A stretch of 28,327 bases of DNA. It comes from SYIM01 sp039800205 (GTDB taxonomy: Bacteria; Pseudomonadota; Gammaproteobacteria; Burkholderiales; Burkholderiaceae_E). The position numbers and the translations under genes were made by a program. Each line of letters opens with the position of its first letter. Within the stretch, counting starts at the first letter, position 1. The notes beneath the pieces are model-generated. The model had not been told where the DNA came from. It saw nothing but the letters and a program-made list of their open reading frames with translations, and ran no database searches. Below are positions 15,536 to 23,704 of the stretch, in pieces. The stretch is from NCBI GenBank assembly GCA_039800205.1, contig JBDLRB010000125.1, forward strand, positions 1 through 28,327, given 5' to 3'.

Positions 15536-15928
15536 TCAGCCGGGTCGATTACGCATCCAGTCCGCTGTGCCCTGAAATGCCTCAGCCAGTCGTTCGATCA
15601 GCGCGGGCGACCAATCCATCTGCCGCATCGCCGCGCGCATGCAGCCGAGCCACTGGTCCCGCTCAATGATTCCGATCGAAAAGGGCAGGTGCCGGGCCCG
15701 CAGGCGCGGGTGTCCAAAACGCTCGACGTAATGCGCGGGGCCGCCCAGCCAGCCACACAGAAACCAGAACAGCTTGTCGCGGGACGCGGCCATATCGGGC
15801 GGGTGCAGGGCGCGGATCTCAGCAAATCGAGCGTCCGAATCCATGAGGTCATAAAAGGTATCGACCAGCCGCCTGACTGCGGGCTCGCCCCCGACCTGCT
15901 CGAAGGCGGATGTTTCAGCGTCACCCAT
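15536..15928 (-). CDS. Group 2 truncated haemoglobin (GlbO/trHbO type)
   Basis: 130 residues, right for a 2-over-2 globin. It shows EQVGGEPAVRRLVDTFYDLM with Tyr B10 at Y26, the proximal histidine H80 in RARHLPFSIG, and the group-2 tryptophan W93 in RDQWLGCM. Such proteins bind O2 or NO and are linked to protection from nitrosative or oxidative stress, though their precise role varies. The frame is open for 33 codons upstream, but the ATG at 15928 begins the normal globin sequence. It follows the permease gene on the same strand with a 17-base gap, so the two are probably cotranscribed. Confidence 0.92.
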   Translation of the reverse strand: MGDAETSAFEQVGGEPAVRRLVDTFYDLMDSDARFAEIRALHPPDMAASRDKLFWFLCGWLGGPAHYVERFGHPRLRARHLPFSIGIIERDQWLGCMRAAMRQMDWSPALIERLAEAFQGTADWMRNRPG

Positions 15929-15945
15929 ACCGGCTGCCCTTGGCC

Positions 15946-18441
15946 CTAAGCCGCGCGGAGACTGGCCAGCGCCGGCGCGCGGAGCACCTGTCTCAACCCG
16001 AACCAGCCCACCCCAACAGAGAGGCATGCGCCGGCCAGGGCCGTCAGTGGGAGGATCGATATCCGAAGGGTGTACGAAAAGTCGAACACCATCGTGGCAA
16101 TCGCCCAGCCAACAACCATACTGCCCGCCGCGCCCAGCAGGCCCGCCAGCGCCCCGGAGAGTGCGAGCTCGACCAGCTGGGCTCGCTGCAGAAATATCCG
16201 CGAGGCCCCCAGCGCGCGCATCAGTGCCGCCTCCCGGACCCGCTCATCCCTGGAGGACAGCAAGGCCCCCCACAGAACGACCAGCCCGGCCGCGAGCGTC
16301 AGTACAAACAGCAGCTGAACAGCGGCCACCACCTGGTCCAGCATGGCCTGGATCTGCCGCACCAGGTTGCCGGTATCGAAGACGGTCAGATTGGGGAATC
16401 GCCGGACGAGCGCCTGATCGATCGGCTCGTCCGCGCCATCGATCTGATGGAAGGCCGTCAGAAACGTTTGCGGACTGTCCGCCAGAGCACCCGGAGAGAG
16501 AATCATGAAAAAATTGGCTTTCATCGAGTCCCAGGACAGCTTGCGCACACTCGAGATCCGGACCTCGACGGGCTCGCCCGCGATATCGAAGACCAACCGG
16601 TCGCCCAGCGTCAAACCCAGCGTGTCCATGATGCCCTGCTCGACCGACACCTCCATTGCGTCGGCGGCAAACCATTGACCCGCGACCAGATCGTTATGAC
16701 CTGGCAGATGATCGGTGTAGGACAGATTGAATTCGCGCTGAATCATGCGCTGTGCCCGCTCGCCCGAGGGCGCCTGGTCGCTTGCATCCCGCCCATTGAT
16801 TTCGGTCAGGCGACCGCGAACCATCGGATACAGATCGGCCACAATGCCTGCCCCCGCAAGCTGCGCCGCGACCCCCTCGCGCTGATCGGGCTGGATGTTG
16901 ATCAGGAAACGATTGGGCGCATCGGGCGGACTGGCCTGACGCCAGGCCTCAACCAGATCCGTCCGCGTCACGGTCAGCAACAGCAGGGCCATGATGCCGG
17001 CCGACAGCGATGCCGTCTGGACAACCGCCAGCGCCCGCCGACGTGACCATGAAGCCAGGGCAAGGCGGATGAAGGGCACGCGATCGAAGACAGGCAGATG
17101 CCTCACAGGCCCGACCCATTGCGTGCCCAGCGCCGAGATCAACACAAAAGCAAGCGTGGCGAGCAGAAAACCCGCACCGGTCACCATCGCGACCTTGAGA
17201 TCACCCGCCAGCCAGACCAGGAGCACGCCAAAAGCCGCCACCGCGAACGCGGCACCCATCCAGGCGGGTCGGGGAACGGGCCCCTGGTCGCGACGCAGCA
17301 CTCTCATGGGGGGCACGCCCGCCAGACGCATGAAGGGCCAGGCACCGAAGCCCAGCAGGAGCAGCACGGCCACCGCCGCAGCCTGAAGCAGTGGCGCGCC
17401 GCCCGGCCAAGGCAGCGTGACCGGAATGAAGGGCGCCAACAAAGCGATCAAGACCCCATGCACGACCGCACCCAGGACGATCCCGCCCAGAGCGCCCGCG
17501 AGCGCCACCCAGAGCAGCTCGAGCAGCAGCAGCCGAAGCAGTCGTCGCTGACCGACGCCCGCGGCCTTCATCACCGCGCACGCGTCGAGGTGCCGTTCGG
17601 CAAAGCGGCGGGCACCCAGCCCGATCGCCACGGCAGCGATCAACGCAGTCAAGAGGGCCACCAGCGACAGGAACTGCTCAGCCCGCGCAAGCGTCGCGCC
17701 CAGTTCGGGGCGCCCGTTATCCACGGTCTCGACCCGCAAGCCCTCGCCCCACTCCCCCGCCCGGACCCGTTGCTCGAAGGCCGAGAGCGCTCCCGACTCG
17801 CCGGCCAGCAGCACTCGCCAGCTCACCCGACTGGCCGGCTGGACCAGTCCGGTCGACGGCACATCGGCCAGCGGAATCAGCACGCGGGGCGAAAAATTGA
17901 TGAAATTGGCACCTCGGTCCGGCTCGAGCGTGATGATCCGGGCCACACGAAAGCTGCGCTCGCCCAGCTTCAAGACTTCGCCCACCCGAATCCCCAGGGC
18001 CGGCAACAACTGGGCGTCGACCCAGGCCTCGCCCGCCGCCGGGATGCCGCTTGCCTCCTGATCGGGCTGCCCAAGGGACTCGGTGATGCGCAGCGCGCCA
18101 CGCAGGGGGTAGGCTTCGCTCACCGCCTTGACCGATACCAGGATGGGGCGTCCATCGGCGCTCGCCATACTCGGAAAGACAAGGGTGCTGGCCTGAAGGA
18201 GCCCGCCTGCGCGGGACGCTTCCACCAGGGCGGGCGCAGGCTCACGCGGGGAGGCCACGACGAGATCCGCACCCAGCAACTGCCGCGCCTGCAGGGCCAG
18301 TGCCCGCTCCATTCGATCGACCAGCAGGCCCACGCTCGAGAGGGCCGCCACGGCGATCAAGAGTGCGCCAAAGAGCAGGCGAAGTTCGCCGGCTCGCCAA
18401 TCGCGCCGAGTCAAACGCAGTGACATTGTCCAATCATTCAT
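15946..18441 (-). CDS. FtsX-like ABC transporter permease, YbbP type
   Basis: About 831 residues. It has an N-terminal transmembrane segment (LRLLFGALLIAVAALSSVGLL), a periplasmic MacB-like domain (GADLVVASPREPAPA onward), a four-helix FtsX block near the middle, then a second periplasmic part and C-terminal FtsX block (AAVQLLFVLTLAAGLVVLWG and RVREAALMRALGASR). This duplicated organisation is that of YbbP. Such permeases work with a YbbA-type ATPase on lipids or hydrophobic molecules, but no ATPase gene is in the window. I take the ATG at 18441; an ATG at 18426 (MSLRLTRRDW) is equally possible, and the frame further up to 18537 looks non-coding. It is divergent from the cnoX-like gene and followed at 17 bases by the haemoglobin gene. 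Confidence 0.88.
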   Translation of the reverse strand: MNDWTMSLRLTRRDWRAGELRLLFGALLIAVAALSSVGLLVDRMERALALQARQLLGADLVVASPREPAPALVEASRAGGLLQASTLVFPSMASADGRPILVSVKAVSEAYPLRGALRITESLGQPDQEASGIPAAGEAWVDAQLLPALGIRVGEVLKLGERSFRVARIITLEPDRGANFINFSPRVLIPLADVPSTGLVQPASRVSWRVLLAGESGALSAFEQRVRAGEWGEGLRVETVDNGRPELGATLARAEQFLSLVALLTALIAAVAIGLGARRFAERHLDACAVMKAAGVGQRRLLRLLLLELLWVALAGALGGIVLGAVVHGVLIALLAPFIPVTLPWPGGAPLLQAAAVAVLLLLGFGAWPFMRLAGVPPMRVLRRDQGPVPRPAWMGAAFAVAAFGVLLVWLAGDLKVAMVTGAGFLLATLAFVLISALGTQWVGPVRHLPVFDRVPFIRLALASWSRRRALAVVQTASLSAGIMALLLLTVTRTDLVEAWRQASPPDAPNRFLINIQPDQREGVAAQLAGAGIVADLYPMVRGRLTEINGRDASDQAPSGERAQRMIQREFNLSYTDHLPGHNDLVAGQWFAADAMEVSVEQGIMDTLGLTLGDRLVFDIAGEPVEVRISSVRKLSWDSMKANFFMILSPGALADSPQTFLTAFHQIDGADEPIDQALVRRFPNLTVFDTGNLVRQIQAMLDQVVAAVQLLFVLTLAAGLVVLWGALLSSRDERVREAALMRALGASRIFLQRAQLVELALSGALAGLLGAAGSMVVGWAIATMVFDFSYTLRISILPLTALAGACLSVGVGWFGLRQVLRAPALASLRAA

Positions 18442-18633
18442 ACCGGCGACTCTATAACGAAAGCCGAAAACCGCTCCCTCGGCCGGGGCTCCAGGCGACG
18501 CGTGCCACCGCTTGAAGTGAGGGCTAGCGGACCCCATGTCTCGAATTGAACGCGACTCGGCGGGAGACGGACGCCCCGATCTTGACCCACCCTGAACATT
18601 TGCCCTTCACATCGACAACAAAGTGTTTCGGAC
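18442..18633. promoter_or_regulatory. Divergent promoter region of the permease and the thioredoxin-TPR gene
   Basis: 192 bases without a recognisable gene. On the minus strand, TATAGA close to the permease ATG could be a -10 element giving a very short leader. For the thioredoxin gene the AT-leaning 18597-18630 segment is the likely promoter. No operator was recognised. Confidence 0.3.
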
Positions 18634-19476
18634 ATGATTGAAATCAACCAACAGCAATTCGAGCAGGCCGTCGTTGAGGCCTCGCGACAGCAACCCGTGC
18701 TGGTCGACTTCTGGGCGCCCTGGTGTGGGCCCTGCCGAGCGCTCGGACCGGCGCTGGAGCAGGTCGAGCGGGATTACGCCGGCCGAGTCACCCTGGTCAA
18801 GATCAACTCAGACGAGAACCCCGAGTTATCCGCACGGTTCAAGGTGCGCAGCATTCCACTCGTCCTGTTGTTCCGTGACGGCGCACCGATCGACCAGTTT
18901 GTTGGCGCGCGTAGTGTTGGCCAGATCAAGGACTTTCTCCAGCCCCATCTGCCTCGCCCCGAAGACCCGTTTCTGCAGGCGGCCCGTGAAGCCCTGGCCG
19001 CAGGAGACCGTTCCGGTGCGGCCGAGCACTTTTCTGCGGCCCTCGCACTCAATCCCGCCAACGAGGCTGCGCGTCGTACGTACGTGCGGACGCTCGTTGG
19101 ACTGGGGCGGATCGCAGACGCCCGTCACGCCTTCGAGCCGATTCGCCCCTCGGCCGGATTCGATCTCAGCGCAGCCGCCCTCGCCTTCCTGATCGATGCC
19201 GGCGAATGGGCCGCATCCGGAATCGACGCAGCTGCGGCACACGCCGCGGTCGGGGCCTCGCCCGAGGAGCCTCAGGCACGATTTGACCTGGCGCGCGTGC
19301 TCGCGCTCGACGAGCAGTGGCAGGCCGCGATGGACCAACTGCTCGAGGTCATCCGGATTGATCGCAAATTCAGGGACGATGCGGCCCGCAAGGCGATGCT
19401 CGCGCTCTTCGAACTGTGCAACGACCCTCAACTGGTCAGCGCCTATCGCCGCAAACTGAGCGCGGGCCTCTACTGA
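18634..19476 (+). CDS. cnoX: Thioredoxin-TPR chaperedoxin, CnoX/YbbN type
   Basis: 280 residues. The thioredoxin domain (about 1-108) has VLVDFWAPWCGPCRALGP with C31 and C34, and the cis-proline loop RSIPLVLLF. The remainder is a TPR-like helical region (PFLQAAREALAAGDRSGAAEHFSAAL and later repeats described by their A/L periodicity, about 112-280). CnoX proteins protect client proteins from over-oxidation and pass them to GroEL/ES or DnaK. E. coli CnoX has lost the cysteine pair, whereas an intact WCGPC as here predicts true thiol reductase or mixed-disulfide activity, as reported for the Caulobacter protein. The neighbouring YbbP-like permease recalls the E. coli ybbN/ybbO/tesA/ybbA/ybbP neighbourhood. 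Confidence 0.92.
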   Translation: MIEINQQQFEQAVVEASRQQPVLVDFWAPWCGPCRALGPALEQVERDYAGRVTLVKINSDENPELSARFKVRSIPLVLLFRDGAPIDQFVGARSVGQIKDFLQPHLPRPEDPFLQAAREALAAGDRSGAAEHFSAALALNPANEAARRTYVRTLVGLGRIADARHAFEPIRPSAGFDLSAAALAFLIDAGEWAASGIDAAAAHAAVGASPEEPQARFDLARVLALDEQWQAAMDQLLEVIRIDRKFRDDAARKAMLALFELCNDPQLVSAYRRKLSAGLY

Positions 19477-19490
19477 GCGCAGGCGGGGCC

Positions 19491-19507
19491 GGTCGCGCCG
19501 AACGACC
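19491..19507. terminator. Weak hairpin between convergent genes
   Basis: GGTCG (19491-19495) and CGACC (19503-19507) can form a 5-bp stem with a 7-base loop between the cnoX and VWA gene ends. It is short and has no T-tract. Confidence 0.25.
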
Positions 19508-20592
19508 TAAACCGTCCGGCGAAACCACCACTGCGACAGCAGTACGGCGAGGAGCATCAATGCCGCAGCGGCCGCGGCGAACAGTACGCTGATCTCGGTG
19601 TCGCGCCGCTCGAGTGCGAACCGGGACGACAAGCCCTGGTACACCTTCCGGAGGTCGTCCGCACTCGCGGCATGAAAATAGTCGGCTTCAGTGATCCGGG
19701 CGACAGACTTGAGCGTCTCCTCATCGACCCGGACATAAAACGAATAGCCCTCGTAGCCAGGGATGGTTCCGTTGGGTGTTCCGAAGCCCACGGTGTAGAC
19801 CCGAACCCCCAGATCGGCCGCACGGCGCGCCGCCGCCAGAGGATCCGGGCCGTGGGTACGACGCCCGTCTGACAGCAGCACGATCGCCCCGCCCGTGTAC
19901 GAACCCGGTGCGACGGGAGCAGCCGGCGAAGGACGGGCCGGAGCCCCCCGCCCCCGCTCGGACGCGCCGAGCGCGGGAGCCTGCGCGGCAGGGGGCGGCT
20001 CTCCCCAGCGACCAAAGCCCCGACCGAACACCGCCTGCTCGACGTTGATGCCGGCATCGGGCAGAAGGGTTGCCAACGCCATCAGCAAGCCGCTACCGGT
20101 TGCCGTGGCACGCTGCAACTGAAAGCGGTCCACTGCCGCGAGCAGGTCCTCCTTCCGGTCGGTCACCGCCTGAACCACTTGCGCCGTACCCGCAAAGGTG
20201 ACGATCCCCGCGCGCACGTTGTCGGGCAAGTCCTGGATGAAGGCCCGCGCGGCCGACTGAGCCGCCTGAATCCGGCTGGGCTCGACGTCCTCGGCCAGCA
20301 TGCTGCGCGAGACGTCGATCGCGAGAATCAAGGTCATGAAGTCGGCCGGGAGCGTCACCCGAGCCGCGGGCCTCGCCGCCGCCAGCAAGGCCGCCGCCAG
20401 CGCCGTCAGCAACAAAGCCGGTGGCACATGTTGACGCCATCTTGACTGGGTACCGAGGGCCTGCCGGACACGCACCAGACTACCAAAGGTGAGCGCGCTC
20501 CTGCGGCGCCGCCGCAGGATCCAGAAGTAGACCACCACCGCCAGGGGCAGGAGAACAAGCGCCCAGAGCCACTCAGGCCAGATGAATCGCAC
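19507..20592 (-). CDS. VWA-domain membrane protein (BatA/BatB-like)
   Basis: 361 residues. Two N-terminal transmembrane segments (about 5-26 and 57-74), a periplasmic VWA domain with a full MIDAS (D93-x-S95-x-S97, T163 and D242 in LLSDG) and a C-terminal transmembrane helix (about 335-355) match the Bat/MoxR-associated proteins. Residues about 190-232 form a Gly/Pro/Ala-rich insertion inside the VWA fold. The start is GTG at 20592, preceded by AGGGAG at good spacing and giving the usual family N-terminus MRFIWPEWLW; the longer frame to 20640 is unlikely. It is divergent from the protease/MoxR/DUF58/VWA operon, to which it is functionally related. Confidence 0.9.
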   Translation of the reverse strand: MRFIWPEWLWALVLLPLAVVVYFWILRRRRRSALTFGSLVRVRQALGTQSRWRQHVPPALLLTALAAALLAAARPAARVTLPADFMTLILAIDVSRSMLAEDVEPSRIQAAQSAARAFIQDLPDNVRAGIVTFAGTAQVVQAVTDRKEDLLAAVDRFQLQRATATGSGLLMALATLLPDAGINVEQAVFGRGFGRWGEPPPAAQAPALGASERGRGAPARPSPAAPVAPGSYTGGAIVLLSDGRRTHGPDPLAAARRAADLGVRVYTVGFGTPNGTIPGYEGYSFYVRVDEETLKSVARITEADYFHAASADDLRKVYQGLSSRFALERRDTEISVLFAAAAAALMLLAVLLSQWWFRRTV

Positions 20593-20669
20593 GGCAATGC
20601 TCCCTGTGAGCAACACCCGAAGCCACGAATAATGTATCACCGGGACGAAGCCGTGATAAGTTGGTGGTC

Positions 20670-21578
20670 ATGAAACGTGGTGCGTTTTACAGCGCTCGCC
20701 CCGCCACGGTCGACCGTGGCGGTGAGACCGACTCGCGTCCGGTTCCGGCCATCACCGGCACCCAAACGAAGCGCACCCGCCCCCGACTGTTCCGCTGGTC
20801 TGCGCCACTCGCATTCGTCGCGGGTATCGTGATCGCGATCGCGTCGATGATCGCCTGGGAGTCATGGCGCCCCCGACCAGCGGCTGTGACCCAGGAGGAC
20901 ATCGATGCCGCGGTCCTTCACACCCTCGAAACACGCACCCTGCCCTCGCGTGCGGTCCGCGCTGCGCTGGGCATCGCGCCTTCTGTCGTGCGGATTCAGG
21001 CCCTGTCAACGGACGAGACCGCGCCCGCACCGTATCTCGAGGAAAGCGGTGTCGGGACCGGGGTTGTCGTCATGGAGGACGGCACCTTGCTGACCAACCT
21101 CCACGTCGTCGCCGGCGCGGACGAATTGCGGGTGACTTTTTCGGACGGTTCCGAAACAACGGCTGCGATCAAAGGGGCCCGCCCCGACAACGATCTGGCG
21201 ATCCTGAAGCCCGCACAGATCCCCGACGATCTGCCTCCCGCTACGCTGGGCTCCAGCCGCAGCCTGCTGCCCGGCGACGATGTCGTCGTTGTGGGCTTCC
21301 CATTCGGAGTGGGTCCCTCTGTCAGTGCCGGGATCGTATCGGGGCTCAACCGTCAGTTTCGCACGCGTGACGAAGAACCCGCGCTGAAGGGCCTGATCCA
21401 GTTCGACGCAGCCGCCAATCCCGGCAACTCAGGGGGCCCGCTGATCAATGCCAGCGGAGAAGTGGTCGGGATTGTCACGGCCATCCTGAATCCGACGCCC
21501 GCGCGCACCTTTCTGGGCATCGGGTTTGCCGTCACCATTGAGGACGCGGGCGGCGCCCTGGGCGTCCCGCCATTCTGA
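20670..21578 (+). CDS. Membrane-anchored trypsin-like (HtrA/S1C-type) serine protease without PDZ domain
   Basis: 302 residues. A basic cytoplasmic N-terminus (1-43) leads into one transmembrane helix (about 44-63). The protease domain follows with the triad H145 (LLTNLHVVAGA), D175 (RPDNDLAILK) and S254 (NPGNSGGPL). The protein ends soon after the last beta-barrel strand (FAVTIEDAGG) and has no PDZ domain, unlike DegP/DegQ/DegS. It probably works on the periplasmic face. The ATG at 20670 is preferred over the TTG at 20661. It precedes moxR by 22 bases and is probably the first gene of that operon. Confidence 0.9.
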   Translation: MKRGAFYSARPATVDRGGETDSRPVPAITGTQTKRTRPRLFRWSAPLAFVAGIVIAIASMIAWESWRPRPAAVTQEDIDAAVLHTLETRTLPSRAVRAALGIAPSVVRIQALSTDETAPAPYLEESGVGTGVVVMEDGTLLTNLHVVAGADELRVTFSDGSETTAAIKGARPDNDLAILKPAQIPDDLPPATLGSSRSLLPGDDVVVVGFPFGVGPSVSAGIVSGLNRQFRTRDEEPALKGLIQFDAAANPGNSGGPLINASGEVVGIVTAILNPTPARTFLGIGFAVTIEDAGGALGVPPF

Positions 21579-21600
21579 CCCGCTCAAGAGGGGGAGCGTC

Positions 21601-22641
21601 ATGAACGATCAAGGAAGCACCGAACTCTGGAACCGGGGGTCCTCGGCGAGCCCACGACCCGCCATTCGGGCGCTGATGGAGCAGGTGCTCTACGAGGTCA
21701 AGCGGGTCGTTGTGGGTCAGGACGCCTTCCTGGAACGGGTCCTGGTCGCCTTGCTGGCCCGTGGTCACCTTCTCGTCGAGGGCGTGCCCGGCCTGGCCAA
21801 GACGCTAACGGTCAACACGCTCGCCAAAACCCTTCAGGGTCGTTTCAAGCGAATCCAGTTCACGCCCGATCTGCTGCCCGCGGACTTGATTGGCACCCGG
21901 GTGTTCAACCAGAAATCCGGCGAATTCAGTACGGCCTTGGGTCCGGTGTTCGCCAACCTGTTGCTTGCGGACGAAATCAACCGTGCGCCCGCCAAGGTCC
22001 AGAGCGCGCTCCTCGAGGTCATGCAGGAGCGTCAGGTGACCATCGCCGGCGAGACGCACCGACTGCCGAATCCGTTTCTGGTGATGGCGACGCAGAACCC
22101 GATCGAGACAGAGGGGACCTACCCCTTGCCCGAGGCCCAGGTCGACCGGTTCATGATGAAAGTGCTCGTCGGCTATCCGACCGAAGACGAAGAGTTCGTG
22201 ATCGTGCAACGCGTGACGGGTCTGCCGGTCCAGGTCTCAGCCGTCGCAACAACCGATCAACTGGCCGCGATGCAGGCGGAATGCCGAGACGTCTACGTCG
22301 ACCCGGCTCTGGTCCAGTATGCGGTCCGTCTGGTGTCGGCCACACGGCGTCCGGCCCGGGACGGACTGGAAGAACTCGACCGATACCTCAGCTTCGGGGC
22401 CAGCCCACGGGCGACCATCGCGCTGATCGAAGGCGCCCGAGCGCTCGCTCTGCTGCGCGGCCGTGGCTACGCCTTGCCGGCCGATCTGATCGACCTGGTG
22501 CCGGACGTGCTGCGACACCGACTGGTGCTGTCCTACGAGGCGCTCTCCGATGGTCTGACTGCGGACGCCCTGATCATGAAGTTGCTGGGAGCCATCCGTC
22601 CACCGGACACGCCGTTGAACAGCCATGTTCGGATTGCTTGA
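21601..22641 (+). CDS. MoxR-family AAA+ ATPase
   Basis: 346 residues. Walker A is GVPGLAKT (61-68), Walker B is LLLADEINRAP (D124, E125), and FLVMATQNPIETEGTYPLPEAQVDRF contains sensor 1 and the arginine-finger region (key elements ATQNP and EAQVDRF). MoxR ATPases act as chaperones in metal-centre insertion or complex assembly together with VWA and DUF58 proteins. A GGGGGAG run four bases before the ATG at 21601 fixes the start; the upstream frame overlaps the protease gene. Its 3' end overlaps the DUF58 gene by 17 bases, implying coupled translation. Confidence 0.95.
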   Translation: MNDQGSTELWNRGSSASPRPAIRALMEQVLYEVKRVVVGQDAFLERVLVALLARGHLLVEGVPGLAKTLTVNTLAKTLQGRFKRIQFTPDLLPADLIGTRVFNQKSGEFSTALGPVFANLLLADEINRAPAKVQSALLEVMQERQVTIAGETHRLPNPFLVMATQNPIETEGTYPLPEAQVDRFMMKVLVGYPTEDEEFVIVQRVTGLPVQVSAVATTDQLAAMQAECRDVYVDPALVQYAVRLVSATRRPARDGLEELDRYLSFGASPRATIALIEGARALALLRGRGYALPADLIDLVPDVLRHRLVLSYEALSDGLTADALIMKLLGAIRPPDTPLNSHVRIA

Positions 22642-23704
22642 GCGGGCGCTGCGGCGCCGCGCCCCCGCAGCCGAGGCCTCCGTCCCTGCGGCCCCGCGGG
22701 TAACTCTCCGCTCGGGCGGTCCGGTGCCGGCGGTCAAGCGGGGAAACACGGCGGCAGAGCAGTCACTCTCGGAACCGGAGGCCCTCCTTCGCCGGATCGA
22801 GTGGACGGTGGTCAAACGACTCGACGGCCTCTTGCAGGGCGACTTCCGCACACTGTTTCGCGGGCACGGCTTCGATCTGGCGGACCTGCGTGAGTATCAG
22901 CCCGCGGATGATGTCCGCTTCATCGACTGGAATGTCACGGCCCGCCTCCAGGCACCTTATGTCCGGCAGCATCAGGAAGACCGTGAAGTGGCCGTCTGGA
23001 TGTTGATGGATCTGTCGGGCTCGGTCGACTTCGGGTCCGGACTCGTCAGCAAGCGGCGGGTTGCGACTCGATTTTGTGCGGTCATGGCCCGCCTGTTGAG
23101 CGCCCGGGGTAACCGGATCGGCGCGCGACTGCTCACGGACGGGCAACACCCCGTCTCGGTCATCGAACCGGGAAACGGTCGTCGTCATCTCCTGCACCTG
23201 ATTGACCGGGTGGGCCGCGCGCGGCCGACGCCCGGCGATCCCGTTGAAACGGATCTGTCAAAGCTCCTGAACGACGCCCGCCGCAACATCCGACGCCGAT
23301 CGGCCGTCTTCATCGTCTCGGATTTCGTCAGTCGGCCGGGCTGGGAGCAGGCGCTCGGATCACTTGCCCAAGTCCACGACGTGGTGGCGATCCGGCTCTT
23401 CGATCCGCTGGAGCAGGCCCTGCCGGACCTGGGATTGATGGCGATGCGCGATGCCGAGACCGACGAACTGATCTGGCTCGACAGCGGGGACGCCCAATTT
23501 CGCGCCCGCTTCAAGGCTTTGTCGGACGAACACGAGCAGCAACTGCGGACTTCGCTCGCCCGAGCGGGTGTGGATTGCGTGGAGTTGTCCACTGAAGAGG
23601 ATCTGGGCGATGCCCTGGCGCGCTTCATCCAGATGAGGAAACGCCAGTTGCAACGTGGCGCAGGGCGGGCGCCTGCACAAGAGCGGTTCGGAGCGCCGCC
23701 ATGA
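22625..23704 (+). CDS. DUF58 protein of the MoxR/VWA module
   Basis: 359 residues. The hallmark FDLADLREYQPADDVRFIDW lies at 83-102. The downstream domain is VWA-like with a degenerate MIDAS (D129, S131, S133 in MDLSGSV) and FIVSDFV. DUF58 proteins are regular partners of MoxR ATPases and are thought to be adaptors, without a defined reaction. There is no membrane segment, so it is likely cytoplasmic with MoxR. The start lies within the moxR 3' end, and its stop overlaps the next gene's ATG by four bases (ATGA at 23701-23704). Confidence 0.93.
   Translation: MFGLLERALRRRAPAAEASVPAAPRVTLRSGGPVPAVKRGNTAAEQSLSEPEALLRRIEWTVVKRLDGLLQGDFRTLFRGHGFDLADLREYQPADDVRFIDWNVTARLQAPYVRQHQEDREVAVWMLMDLSGSVDFGSGLVSKRRVATRFCAVMARLLSARGNRIGARLLTDGQHPVSVIEPGNGRRHLLHLIDRVGRARPTPGDPVETDLSKLLNDARRNIRRRSAVFIVSDFVSRPGWEQALGSLAQVHDVVAIRLFDPLEQALPDLGLMAMRDAETDELIWLDSGDAQFRARFKALSDEHEQQLRTSLARAGVDCVELSTEEDLGDALARFIQMRKRQLQRGAGRAPAQERFGAPP

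Noticed and set aside
15910..17046. A 378-codon plus-strand open frame
   Set aside because: It is antisense to the permease and part of the haemoglobin gene and has no recognisable domain.
17098..18423. A 441-codon plus-strand open frame
   Set aside because: It lies antisense to the YbbP-like permease, its composition is Gln/Arg/His-rich without any domain, and such frames are expected opposite GC-rich genes.
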